This document shows positions 27,718-36,310 of a stretch of 64,000 nt of DNA, piece by piece. This DNA is from Albibacterium sp035514885 (GTDB lineage Bacteria; Bacteroidota; Bacteroidia; Sphingobacteriales; Sphingobacteriaceae). The translations under genes and the position numbers were made by a program. Positions within the stretch are counted from its first letter, which is position 1, and the number at the start of each line of letters is the position of its first letter. The notes under the pieces are model-generated. The model was not told the origin of the DNA, ran no database searches, and was given only the letters and a program-made list of their open reading frames with translations. The DNA lies in NCBI RefSeq assembly GCF_035514885.1, contig NZ_DATJCH010000021.1:24884-88883 (forward strand), given 5' to 3'.

Positions 27718-27804
27718 ATGAAAAAGAAAAAATTTATATATGCTTCTGCTTTTCGCGAAACCGATGCTGCATGGAGTAGGGATGGAAAATTATATTATTC
27801 CTAA
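27718..27804 (+). pseudogene. Small ORF resembling one beta-propeller blade, possible gene remnant
   Basis: ATG at 27718 gives a 28-residue peptide that starts with four lysines after Met, continues with FIYASAF and includes AAWSRDGKLYYS before the stop. WSRDGKLYY matches the PD40 motif seen in the preceding propeller lipoprotein. It overlaps the end of the response regulator gene on the other strand. It may be what is left of a second propeller gene. Chance resemblance is possible because it is so short. Confidence 0.3.
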
Positions 27805-28419
27805 TTCTTTTGCTTTTTGCAGAAGATTAATTGTTTTGCTGACATTAAACTTGCGTAACAGATTTTTACGATGGCTGTCGACCGTTAGAGAACTGATAAA
27901 CATTTTTTCTGCAACCATGGTTGAGGTTAATCCTTCATCCAGGTATTGCAAAACCTCCTTTTCCCTTTTAGTAATCGGTGGAATCTCCATCAATTCTGTT
28001 TTAGTAAGAGAGGTAAGCGTACTTTGAGCTTCTTTACCAAAATAAAGTCCCCCTTCATAAATATGACGTATTGCTTGTTCTACAACGTTTACGGATTCAC
28101 TTTTTACCAGATAACCGGAAGCACCATTATTGAGCATTCTTACAATAACACTGCGTTCATTAAAGTTACTTAAGCCTAGAATTCTGATGTCGGGATATTT
28201 CTTCTTTACCTCCATGCAAACATCGATGCCATTTTCATCAGGAAGGTTTACGTCCAACAATAAAACATCAGCCATTGTCACTGGTAGAATATCCATCAAT
28301 TCAGCAGCGCTACCTGCAGTGGCAACTACTTCCATATCCTCCTTTTGAGTAATGAAACTATGGATCCCTTCAGTAATTAAAGGGTGGTCGTCACAAATGA
28401 TGATTCTAATTCTCTTCAT
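27790..28419 (-). CDS. NarL/FixJ family response regulator
   Basis: 209 aa. Receiver domain (1-120) has the acidic pair Asp10-Asp11 and the phospho-acceptor Asp56 in LLLDVNLPDENG. The LuxR-type helix-turn-helix (~145-205) has TKREKEVLQYLDEGLTSTMVA and SSLTVDSHRKNLLRKF. The start overlaps the kinase stop by four bases, so they are translated as a pair. It is convergent with the Sus locus; whether it regulates that locus is open. Confidence 0.93.
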   Translation of the reverse strand: MKRIRIIICDDHPLITEGIHSFITQKEDMEVVATAGSAAELMDILPVTMADVLLLDVNLPDENGIDVCMEVKKKYPDIRILGLSNFNERSVIVRMLNNGASGYLVKSESVNVVEQAIRHIYEGGLYFGKEAQSTLTSLTKTELMEIPPITKREKEVLQYLDEGLTSTMVAEKMFISSLTVDSHRKNLLRKFNVSKTINLLQKAKELGII

Positions 28420-30308
28420 AGTTCACACTCAATGGTTATCGTCGTGCCTTTGCCGGCTCGAGAATCAATAGTCATTTTTCCCTCCAGGTATTTTACTCTC
28501 ATCTCAATGTTATTAAGACCCATATTACGCTTGGTAGTATCCACATCAAAACCCTTACCATTATCCTCTACATCAATTAAGAGTAGTCCATCTTCCAATG
28601 TACATTGTAGTAAAATATTTGTCGCCTCCGCATGACGGGTCGCATTATTCACCAATTCAAGCATGATATGGTACAAAATAAGCTGAATGTTTTTATCCGT
28701 AATATCGGATAAGTCATTGCAATAAAAAGAGATTTGCGTTTCATCCGTATTAACCGACTGGCAGAAATCTCTCAATGCATCTTCCAGGCCATACTTCATC
28801 AAATTTTCCGGAATCAGGTTTCGGGCTGTCCTCCTTAGTTCCGTAAGAACCGTGTCTAGTTGGCCAACAATCTTCAATAGATCCTCATCGCCCATTAGTC
28901 GGGTTTTGGCATCCAGCTTCATTTTGATGCCGGTTATCATGCCTCCCAAACCATCGTGCAGGTCGCGGGCGAGGCGTAAACGTTCTTGTTCCTCACCTTT
29001 CATTAAAGCCTTGGATACCTCAATTTCTCGTTGCTGCTCAAGCGAAAGAACCTGTTGCTGACTCCTCTTTTTTCTTTGCTTCAGCGCATAAATAAAGATG
29101 GAGCTTAATAAAGCAATAAATGCAATACTGCTCCAAAGCAACATATACTCTATTTTTCGCTTGTTCTGCAAGTTCAATATTTCCTTTTCCTTTTCAGACA
29201 TTCTATATTGAGCTTCCATGTTAGCAATCTGCGATCTGATATTCTCCGCATATACGCTATCGTTCAATACCCGATGCTCTTCAAGAAGTTCATACGCTCG
29301 TTGGTAATTACCCAAGGCATTGTGCGTATCGGCAAGTTCAATTAAAAAAGATAGTCGGTTTTTAGTTAATCCCTCATATTTTTTATTGTCGAGAAGGCTT
29401 TCCAGTTCTTCTTTTGCTGCCTGCAAGTTCCCTTGTAATTTGTATAGCTGATATTTCTCGTAGTGAAGTCTAAGCAGATCGTAATCTGCGTTTAGTTTTG
29501 TTGCACGGATAATACCCTCGTTGATGCTCGCCAGCGAACTGTCCGGCTCATTGGCTGCACGATGATAGATGGATTTAACTATATAAAAGAAAGCCGCAAA
29601 TTTCGATTCTGGTAAGTGTTTAAGAAAGCTTTGTGCTTTGTTCAATGCCTCTTTCGCTTTAACCAAGTCGTCCTGGTACAATAGAGATTGCGACATATTG
29701 ATGTACGCATTCATTAAATGCTCTCCATTATTTTCTTCAGTACTTAATACGTCAATAGCTTGCTGATAGTAGTCGATTGATTTATCATATGCTTTATGAT
29801 TATGGAAAATCATTCCAACATCGGAAAGGTAAGCCGACAGCAGTTCTTTATTACCCGATTCTTGGGCATAAGGGATGCAGTACTTTAGCGTAATATCCAG
29901 GAAAGATTTATCCTTTCCTTTCAGTTGGTCAAGTACAGCATAATTATGCCATACTCGGGCTTTATACTCATTCGCTTCAGGAGTGTTAAAAGGCTCTAAT
30001 AGTCTTACACTCTGCATATAGAGCATTTGGCTGCGTTCAATATCATGATCAAAGTAAATACCGGCTTCATAATAGACAGCAAGAGCTTGCAGAAAATCGT
30101 TTTTATTAGACAGTGCTTTTGCTTCGTTTAGGAATTGTATCGCCTTGCTGCTATCTGTATAAGACCAATGATCACTAATCTCAAACAGCAGTCGTGCTTT
30201 TTTAGTGACAGATTTTTCTTTAGCGGCCAAGTTTTGAAGGCTGTCAATTTCTTGTGCCGCGGCGCTTAAGCAGCTAAAAATGAATATGAAAATAAGAAAT
30301 CTCGTCAA
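28416..30308 (-). CDS. TPR-containing sensor histidine kinase (HisKA_3)
   Basis: 630 aa. Signal peptide (FLIFIFIFSCLSAAAQ), periplasmic tetratricopeptide repeats (~30-360), one membrane helix (~388-409, LLWSSIAFIALLSSIFIYAL), a short coiled coil, the NarX/LiaS-type dimerisation domain with phospho-acceptor His451 in RLARDLHDGLGG, and an HATPase domain (NNATRHAEA as N-box, DVEDNGKGFD and NMGLNNIEMRV as G boxes). It phosphorylates the response regulator encoded next to it. The TPR part probably senses a partner protein or peptide; the signal is unknown. Confidence 0.93.
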   Translation of the reverse strand: MTRFLIFIFIFSCLSAAAQEIDSLQNLAAKEKSVTKKARLLFEISDHWSYTDSSKAIQFLNEAKALSNKNDFLQALAVYYEAGIYFDHDIERSQMLYMQSVRLLEPFNTPEANEYKARVWHNYAVLDQLKGKDKSFLDITLKYCIPYAQESGNKELLSAYLSDVGMIFHNHKAYDKSIDYYQQAIDVLSTEENNGEHLMNAYINMSQSLLYQDDLVKAKEALNKAQSFLKHLPESKFAAFFYIVKSIYHRAANEPDSSLASINEGIIRATKLNADYDLLRLHYEKYQLYKLQGNLQAAKEELESLLDNKKYEGLTKNRLSFLIELADTHNALGNYQRAYELLEEHRVLNDSVYAENIRSQIANMEAQYRMSEKEKEILNLQNKRKIEYMLLWSSIAFIALLSSIFIYALKQRKKRSQQQVLSLEQQREIEVSKALMKGEEQERLRLARDLHDGLGGMITGIKMKLDAKTRLMGDEDLLKIVGQLDTVLTELRRTARNLIPENLMKYGLEDALRDFCQSVNTDETQISFYCNDLSDITDKNIQLILYHIMLELVNNATRHAEATNILLQCTLEDGLLLIDVEDNGKGFDVDTTKRNMGLNNIEMRVKYLEGKMTIDSRAGKGTTITIECEL

Positions 30309-30494
30309 AATAGAAACCTGTTTATCCAGTAAATTTAGGAACGTTTTTTAATAAGCGTACCATTAGAACTAAAAATACCCTAAAAGCGGTAGAAGGAATT
30401 CCTTAATTAGGAGGATTGTAGTGATGCGAAGCTCGTGTTAATTTTGTTAGAACATTTTGATAACAAATAAATAAACACTTTAACTATTTTAATC

Positions 30495-30974
30495 ATGAAA
30501 AAATTAAAACTCACTTATGTATTAACCGCGATATTTTGCTCAAGCATTTTATTGTTCTCAACAAATGCACAAGCACAATATAAAACCGGAGCAGGCCTTT
30601 TAATTGATGTGGGAGATGGTACAACACTTGTGGGTCCGCATATAAAGAATTTCTTTACAGCAAATCATGGTGGGGAAGCTGCACTTCTTTTTGGAAGTGA
30701 TTTAACGGTATTGCAGGCTCAATATCAATATCATCAAAGCATTGCTAATGCAGATGGTTTGCAATGGTATCTTGGTGCTGGACCTTCATTTATTTTTGCC
30801 GAGAATTCAGATACAGAAGTATCCCTTGTATCCAGCTTGGGTTTAGATTATAAAATTACCAATGCTCCTCTGGCCCTGTCTTTTGATTGGCGACCAAGAA
30901 TGATATTCTACGACGGTGACAGTGAATTTATGCCCGGGCGTTTTGGAATTGGTTTGCGATTTGTCTTTAAATAG
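30495..30974 (+). CDS. Small outer membrane beta-barrel-like protein
   Basis: 159 aa with a signal peptide ending NAQAQ. The mature chain has alternating polar and hydrophobic residues and repeated aromatic ends (YQYHQS, WYLGAGPSFIF), ending GIGLRFVFK with the C-terminal aromatic-Lys pattern seen in small barrels. About eight strands would fit. No named family was recognised. It stands alone between the kinase (divergent) and a hairpin terminator. Confidence 0.7.
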   Translation: MKKLKLTYVLTAIFCSSILLFSTNAQAQYKTGAGLLIDVGDGTTLVGPHIKNFFTANHGGEAALLFGSDLTVLQAQYQYHQSIANADGLQWYLGAGPSFIFAENSDTEVSLVSSLGLDYKITNAPLALSFDWRPRMIFYDGDSEFMPGRFGIGLRFVFK

Positions 30975-30999
30975 TATCTACAAAAGGCCATAGTGCAAG

Positions 31000-31036
31000 A
31001 ATGCTGTGAGATGTTATTATTCTCACAGCATTTTAG
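31000..31036. terminator. Bidirectional hairpin between convergent genes
   Basis: AATGCTGTGAGA (31000-31011) pairs with TCTCACAGCATT (31021-31032), followed by TT. The stem is perfect over 12 bp and lies between the barrel gene and the VOC gene, so it can end both transcripts. Confidence 0.8.
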
Positions 31037-31061
31037 CTATATATACTTCTGAATGTTTGAA

Positions 31062-31502
31062 TTATAGATGATCAATTGATTTATGATCAACCGCATTCTT
31101 CTCTCCATCTAGAGAAACAAATGTATTGCATGCAATTTCAAGGATGTTACCTTCTACATCCTCAAAGTAAAAAAACAATCCGCCAAAGGGTGGTGCTGTA
31201 GGTTCGTTTAATAGTTTCACTCCTTTAGCTTTAAGCTGTTTGTATAATTCCCGTACCTCACTTTCTGTCGAAACATTATAGCCAAAGGTAAGTCCCCGAA
31301 AACCACTTCCATCTGGATTAACGCCTATAAAGTTTGCTAAATCCTTTCTTTTGCCGATACTAAACAAAAAGCCATTCATTTTATAAAAGACAATATCTTT
31401 ATTTTCGGCAATTGGTCTCCACCCCAAAGTATCTTCGTAGAAATTTCTCATAGAAGCCAGGTCGTCTGCTCCGATAGATAGTACACTTAGTCTTTGTTCC
31501 AT
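31062..31502 (-). CDS. VOC family protein (glyoxalase/bleomycin resistance fold)
   Basis: 146 aa. It has the vicinal oxygen chelate start LSIGADDLASMRNFYEDTLGW and the C-terminal metal-site Glu in FYFEDVEGNILEIACN. The middle FGYNVSTESEVRELYKQLKAKG matches the family. Substrate unknown. Divergent from the DinB gene. Confidence 0.87.
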   Translation of the reverse strand: MEQRLSVLSIGADDLASMRNFYEDTLGWRPIAENKDIVFYKMNGFLFSIGKRKDLANFIGVNPDGSGFRGLTFGYNVSTESEVRELYKQLKAKGVKLLNEPTAPPFGGLFFYFEDVEGNILEIACNTFVSLDGEKNAVDHKSIDHL

Positions 31503-31706
31503 ATGTAAATCATTTTGTTTAGTTAATTGACTTTAAAAGGTAATACTTTCCACTAAATTTTGCAAACATACCCATTGGCAGACTATATTATCTTGGCGTT
31601 ATTACCCCTTTAGATTGTCGCAATAAGACAGTTGCTTTAATTATTCATTGATGTAAATTTACTAAGCAAACCTAATTAGAATAGGGGTGTTTAAAATTAT
31701 AAAATT

Positions 31707-32204
31707 ATGGAAACGAAGACAGCTAGTAGTAGAATAGAAGGGTTATTGACATTGTTTGATATGCAGACAACCTTTTTTGAAAGAGCTATTGATGGAATAA
31801 CTGAAGAAGATGCTTATAAGCGTTTAAATACTAAGGCAAACCATATTGCATGGCTTAGCGGTTCATTGGTACAACAACGCTTTTTGATGACCTCAGAAAC
31901 CAATCCCGGATTGAAACAAACTGGAGATGAACTATTCAAAGACAATAAGGGGATTCAAGACGATGCGAAATATCCAACTCTTGCTGAGTATTTAAAAGAC
32001 TGGAGGATGATTAGTCCGATAGCCAGGGAAGCACTTGTTATGATTGATGATAAAAAGCTCGATAGCGAAATGGATATGGGTTTTATGAAAATGACATATT
32101 ATGAGTTAATAGCTTTTACCATCTATCGTGAAGCAAGCATCATAGGACAACTTGCCTTATGGCGAAGATTGTTAGATTATCCGGCTTTGAAATACGACGA
32201 TTAG
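31707..32204 (+). CDS. DinB family protein
   Basis: 165 aa, all-helical four-helix bundle pattern. Typical features are the N-terminal helix with the metal-binding His in ANHIAWLSGSLV and helix four near MKMTYYELIAFTIYREASIIG. The family often carries three His ligands for a metal; here the third is not obvious, so an enzymatic function is uncertain. Stand-alone gene. Confidence 0.75.
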   Translation: METKTASSRIEGLLTLFDMQTTFFERAIDGITEEDAYKRLNTKANHIAWLSGSLVQQRFLMTSETNPGLKQTGDELFKDNKGIQDDAKYPTLAEYLKDWRMISPIAREALVMIDDKKLDSEMDMGFMKMTYYELIAFTIYREASIIGQLALWRRLLDYPALKYDD

Positions 32205-32401
32205 GGTTGTGTAAATATAGAATCAGATACTTTTGGATTTGGATAGTTTTTGCAGCATCATCAATGATAACAAGCCAGTCACTTTCTCTTTTCTAATGCT
32301 CCCTTAATTGTCATAGTAATATACGATTCTTTCATTTCTGCCAATGGTATAATTGATAATGATTAAATTGTCTGTATTCAATAAATAAAAACCTCGATAT
32401 C

Positions 32402-32737
32402 ATGAGTCAAAATGAATTGTTTCCGACACCAAGTTTAAAGACCAATGAAAAGAGAGCAGAACTTGCTCCTGCCAGTATGGAAGCCTGGCGTAACTTTAGT
32501 AGAACAGTTTTTCAAGAAGGAGCCCTTCCAGAAAAAACAAAGCAGTTAATTGCAATTGCTGTAGCTCATGTAACCCAATGTCCTTATTGCATTCGTAGCC
32601 ATACGAAGCAAGCCATTAACAAGGGAGCCACTCAACAGGAAATTATGGAAGCCATTTGGGTAGCTTCAGAAATGCGCGCGGGAGCTGCCGTAGCACATTC
32701 GGCATTAGCCATCGATGAAATGGGAGATGACAAATAA
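32402..32737 (+). CDS. Carboxymuconolactone decarboxylase / AhpD-like protein
   Basis: 111 aa. The active-site motif is CPYCIRSHTKQA (CxxC then His), the signature of the AhpD-like branch. MEAWRNFSRTVFQEGALPEKTKQLIAIAVA-type text precedes it and AVAHSALAIDEM ends it. The CxxC suggests a peroxidase or reductant relay and not true decarboxylase activity. Confidence 0.9.
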   Translation: MSQNELFPTPSLKTNEKRAELAPASMEAWRNFSRTVFQEGALPEKTKQLIAIAVAHVTQCPYCIRSHTKQAINKGATQQEIMEAIWVASEMRAGAAVAHSALAIDEMGDDK

Positions 32738-33028
32738 AGGTAACTAGTACGTACCTGCTAAGGGACTCGTCCGACATTCATGAAAACTTAGTGAATAATT
32801 GCAGTGTATATATACGCTATTTTGCCTTAAAAAGCGTAGACATAGCACTGTAATAACATATGAAGAACACTGGTATGTATTACAAGGTCTGTTCATGTGT
32901 CGAACATGGTTCGGGCATGGTAATGTCAAAAAGGTATCACGATTGTCGGATATGACTATTTATTTGCCTTAAGTGGTTATTTTAATCCTATAATTGATAG
33001 GATATTTACATTATTAAATATAACTGAT

Positions 33029-34090
33029 ATGAATAAGATTTTAACACCTTACGCAAAGGGCGGACTGAGCCTTAAGAATCATTTAGTAATGGCACCCATG
33101 ACTCGTAGCAGAGCTATCGGTAATATCCCAAATGCATTAATGGCAGAGTATTATTCGCAGCGTAATGGAGCAGGATTAATTATTACAGAAGGAACGGCAC
33201 CCTTGCCTGAAGGATTGGGTTATGCACGCATACCAGGCATCTTCTCTCAAGCTCAAATAGAAGGTTGGAAACAAGTAACAGAAGCTGTACATAAGAACGG
33301 CACTAAGATATTTTTGCAGTTAATGCATGTCGGCCGGATTGGTCATAAAGATAATTTGCCTGATGGGGTTGATTTGATCGGTGCTTCTGATATCAGAGCT
33401 GCCGGCCAGATGTTTACAGATACATCGGGAATGCAGGATCATTCAGAACCTCGTGCTTTGACAACTGAAGAGGTGAAGGAGCTGATAGACGGATTCGTTA
33501 AAGCAGCACAGAACGCCATTGAAGCTGGTTTTGATGGCGTGGAACTTCATGGTGCAAATGGTTACTTGATAGAGCAGTTTCTAAATCCGAATGTAAATAC
33601 ACGTACTGACGAATTTGGAGGCAGCGTAAAAGGACGTTCGAAATTGGCGATAGAGCTAGCAAAAAATATAGCAGCAGTCATTGGAAAGGAGAGGGTGGGC
33701 ATTCGTTTTTCTCCCTATTTAACCTTAGGCGATTTGCAGCCTTATGATGAAGTTCAGGAGACTTATGCATACTTGGCTCAAGAGCTTGATAAGATTGGCA
33801 TAGCGTATATTCATGTAGGCCTTGGAGCTCAAACATCTCAAGAGACATTGGATGCAATTCGTACTTCCTTTAAAGGGACGATTATTCAGTGTAACGGACT
33901 TACTCCATCCAGTGCGGAAGCTGCGTTAAATAATGGTTTTGCGGATATTGTTGCTTTTGGAAGAGCATTTTTAGCCAATCCGGATCTTGATAAACGGATA
34001 GCTGTGGGTGCTGATTTGAATGAACCTGATTATGCAAGTTTGTATACGCCAGATTCTAAGGGATATACGGATTATCCGGTGTTGGTTTAA
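33029..34090 (+). CDS. Old Yellow Enzyme family alkene reductase
   Basis: 353 aa. FMN TIM barrel with MAPMTRSRA near the start, then LQLMHVGRIGH, FDGVELHGANGYLIEQFLNP and the phosphate-binding FGRAFLANPDL at the end. It reduces activated C=C bonds and nitro esters with NAD(P)H (NemA/XenB group). The nearby SDR, CMD and VOC genes could belong to a general electrophile response, but they are not in one operon. Confidence 0.94.
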   Translation: MNKILTPYAKGGLSLKNHLVMAPMTRSRAIGNIPNALMAEYYSQRNGAGLIITEGTAPLPEGLGYARIPGIFSQAQIEGWKQVTEAVHKNGTKIFLQLMHVGRIGHKDNLPDGVDLIGASDIRAAGQMFTDTSGMQDHSEPRALTTEEVKELIDGFVKAAQNAIEAGFDGVELHGANGYLIEQFLNPNVNTRTDEFGGSVKGRSKLAIELAKNIAAVIGKERVGIRFSPYLTLGDLQPYDEVQETYAYLAQELDKIGIAYIHVGLGAQTSQETLDAIRTSFKGTIIQCNGLTPSSAEAALNNGFADIVAFGRAFLANPDLDKRIAVGADLNEPDYASLYTPDSKGYTDYPVLV

Positions 34091-34158
34091 TGCAATAATG
34101 TTGGCGTAAAGCATGAATAGGGCAATTTTGAACTATTTTCAAATAAATTTTATAATTA

Positions 34159-34189
34159 TTTGGTAATTCAAATTTACTTCTTACATTTG
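34159..34189 (+). promoter_or_regulatory. Promoter of tRNA-Pro
   Basis: TTTG at 34159-34162 and TACATTTG at 34182-34189 with a 19-base spacer, an exact fit to the Bacteroidota consensus. The tRNA begins 19 bases later. Confidence 0.8.
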
Positions 34190-34207
34190 CACACCCGCTA
34201 GGGAATT

Positions 34208-34284
34208 CGGGGTGTAGCGTAGCCCGGTATCGCGCCACATTTGGGATGTGGAGGTCGTAGGTTCGAATCCTGCCACCCCGACCA
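34208..34284 (+). tRNA. tRNA-Pro (anticodon TGG), site of ICE integration
   Basis: Acceptor arms CGGGGTG (34208-34214) and CACCCCG (34274-34280) pair; discriminator A and an encoded CCA follow. The anticodon stem CCACA/TGTGG encloses TTTGGGA, anticodon TGG. T arm is complete. A tyrosine recombinase lies next to its 3' end, so the 3' part is probably the attachment core. Confidence 0.96.
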
Positions 34285-34300
34285 CACTTACACTAAGTAA
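34262..34300 (+). other. Putative att site (tRNA-Pro 3' end)
   Basis: Placed here because the integrase gene and the ICE begin right after the tRNA. The matching copy at the other end is beyond the window, so the core limits are not known. Confidence 0.45.
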
Positions 34301-34306
34301 GGTCAG

Positions 34307-34341
34307 AAACCCTCAAATTCTATGAATTTGAGGGTTTTTTG
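34307..34341 (+). terminator. Terminator after tRNA-Pro
   Basis: A 14-bp perfect stem (34307-34320 with 34324-34337, loop TAT) followed by TTTG. If the crossover is in the tRNA, this terminator belongs to the ICE and replaces the native tRNA terminator. Confidence 0.88.
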
Positions 34342-34572
34342 TTTTATATCATATCAAGAAACCCCAAAGAATATCAAGGTAAATGTGAGTTAAACGGTGA
34401 GTCATTTTAAGTTTTAAATTTACTCACCGAATAGCTTATAAATAGCTGTAAATCATTTATTTAAGACATTTATTTTGATGCTATTTATAATTGTTTGACT
34501 TCTTCACTTCATTCCTTCTATCGATCGGAATGTGAGAATTGCTCCAAAGTGTATGAGTTGAACATAAAATAA

Positions 34573-35814
34573 ATGGATATGAAAAGTAAAAACACCTTTG
34601 GGATTCAATTCGTGTTGCGGTTACCCAAGAACAAGAAAGACGAGATGGCTGTTGTTTATGCAAGAATTACAGTAAACGGTCGCAGAGCTGAAATTTCCTT
34701 AAAAAGTAAAGTGTCAATTAATAATTGGGATGAAGCAAAAGGAAGAGCAAAAGGAAAGCGAGAAGAAATCATAAAATTGAACAGCCACATGGAGCAAGTG
34801 CGCTCGTTAATTTTTGATGTTTACCAAGAATTGATACAGCAGAAAAAATCGGTTTCCGTGGATGCCGTTAAAGCCAAGTACCTTGGTGAAGATATAGAAG
34901 AAACGATGACTTTATTAAAGGTTATTGAATATCATAGGCAAGTTGCAGCTACAAAACTTGCACCAGGTACCATGAAGAATTATCATACTACTGAAAGTTA
35001 TCTCAAAAAGTTTATTAAACATCAATATCGTAAAAACGATATAATGCTGGAAGAACTCAATTATAAGTTCATTCTTGATTTCGAAAATTTCCTCATTAAT
35101 TATGAGTCGACCGATCATCACAAATCCCTTAATAATAATGGGGTGATGAAACATATGGAACGTTTACGCAAAATGGTAAATATGGCTGTTATGATGGACT
35201 GGTTAGACAAGGATCCATTCTCCAAGTATAAGCTCCATTTCGATAAAGTAGAACGAGGTCACCTCTCTAAAGAGGAATTAAAGGTATTGAGTGAAAAATA
35301 CTTTAAAATCGAACGATTACAAGCTGTACTTGATATGTTCCTGTTTAGTTGTTATACAGGGCTTGCTTATATAGATATATTCAATCTAACCAAAGAGAAC
35401 ATAATTAAGGGGATAGATAGTAGAGATTGGCTTAAAACTAATCGACAAAAAACGAATACAATAGTTAAGGTTCCTCTTTTGCCAGAGGCAGTGAACTTGA
35501 TTAAGAAATATAATGACCACCCTGTAGCGGTTGGAAAAGGTACCCTTTTCCCAGTTATTTCTAATCAACGAATGAATGGCTACTTAAAGGAGATTGCTGA
35601 AATCTGTGGAATAGATAAGAATTTTACCTTTCACCTTGCAAGGCATACTTTCGCTACAACTGTGACTTTGAGTAATGGTGTACCGATAGAATCAGTAAGC
35701 AAAATGCTGGGACACACTTCTATACGTACCACTCAGATTTATGCAAAGGTAGTGGAACATAAACTTAGCGAGGATATGCAAAATTTACGGAAAAGGATGG
35801 TTGCTAAAAATTGA
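34573..35814 (+). CDS. Tyrosine recombinase / ICE integrase
   Basis: 413 aa, close in length to IntDOT. Arm-binding and SAM-like core-binding domains (~1-200) precede the catalytic domain. His354 and Arg357 (HLARH), His381 (LGHTS) and the nucleophile Tyr390 (QIYAKV) are present. The first catalytic Arg, expected in the CYTGL-x-Y motif, is Ala265. IntDOT also lacks this Arg (Ser), so the change is typical of Bacteroidota integrases and does not mean loss of function. It integrates the ICE at tRNA-Pro. Confidence 0.93.
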   Translation: MDMKSKNTFGIQFVLRLPKNKKDEMAVVYARITVNGRRAEISLKSKVSINNWDEAKGRAKGKREEIIKLNSHMEQVRSLIFDVYQELIQQKKSVSVDAVKAKYLGEDIEETMTLLKVIEYHRQVAATKLAPGTMKNYHTTESYLKKFIKHQYRKNDIMLEELNYKFILDFENFLINYESTDHHKSLNNNGVMKHMERLRKMVNMAVMMDWLDKDPFSKYKLHFDKVERGHLSKEELKVLSEKYFKIERLQAVLDMFLFSCYTGLAYIDIFNLTKENIIKGIDSRDWLKTNRQKTNTIVKVPLLPEAVNLIKKYNDHPVAVGKGTLFPVISNQRMNGYLKEIAEICGIDKNFTFHLARHTFATTVTLSNGVPIESVSKMLGHTSIRTTQIYAKVVEHKLSEDMQNLRKRMVAKN

Positions 35815-35986
35815 TTTGCAGATGTTAAGCTGCCTTTTAGGGCCAAAGGCTACCAATAGGTGCCATATTATGATGTTCAGTTTAAAAGTTTTGTTCATTT
35901 GGATTCATTATGGCATGATTTAGTATTAAGTACTTGTCTTTTGCCTTCGTGATGAAAATTGGATTTTAATAAAAAAAAGAGAACAC

Positions 35987-36262
35987 ATGAAAGTTGAGCT
36001 TATTACATGGGAAGATTTGGAGAACTTTAAAAAGGAACTTTTGCAAGAAATTAGAAGAAATACAGCGCACCCTAGAAAACCAGGACAAGAACCAAAGGAA
36101 TGGTTGAAAAGCTATGAGGTGCGAAAATTATTAGGGATTTCGGCAGGTACACTCCAAAACCTTCGATTAAATGAAACATTGCCCTATACAAAAATAGGTG
36201 GATTGATGTATTATCGCTATGAAGATATTAGGAAATTAATGGATGGAGTTGATAGAAGTTAG
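35987..36262 (+). CDS. Helix-turn-helix protein, excisionase-like (HTH_17)
   Basis: 91 aa. The N-terminal half is a charged helix (MKVELITWEDLENFKKELLQ); the C-terminal half is a MerR/Xis-type winged helix with WLKSYEVRKLLGISAGTLQN and PYTKIGGLMYYRYEDI. Proteins of this size beside Bacteroidota integrases act as recombination directionality factors or regulators. It lies 170 bases after the integrase, with its own terminator. Confidence 0.85.
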   Translation: MKVELITWEDLENFKKELLQEIRRNTAHPRKPGQEPKEWLKSYEVRKLLGISAGTLQNLRLNETLPYTKIGGLMYYRYEDIRKLMDGVDRS

Positions 36263-36279
36263 AATATTAAGAAAGATAA

Positions 36280-36310
36280 AAAAAGCAGGATTTCACGTCC
36301 TGCTTTTTTT
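36280..36310 (+). terminator. Terminator after the excisionase-like gene
   Basis: AAAGCAGGA (36282-36290), loop of seven, TCCTGCTTT (36298-36306), then TTTT. Confidence 0.9.

Noticed and set aside
32738..33028. 291-base gap between the CMD gene and the Old Yellow Enzyme gene, including a 61-aa minus ORF
   Set aside because: The ORF has no family features. Only a small CCTAT/ATAGG hairpin near the enzyme start was seen; nothing else supported.
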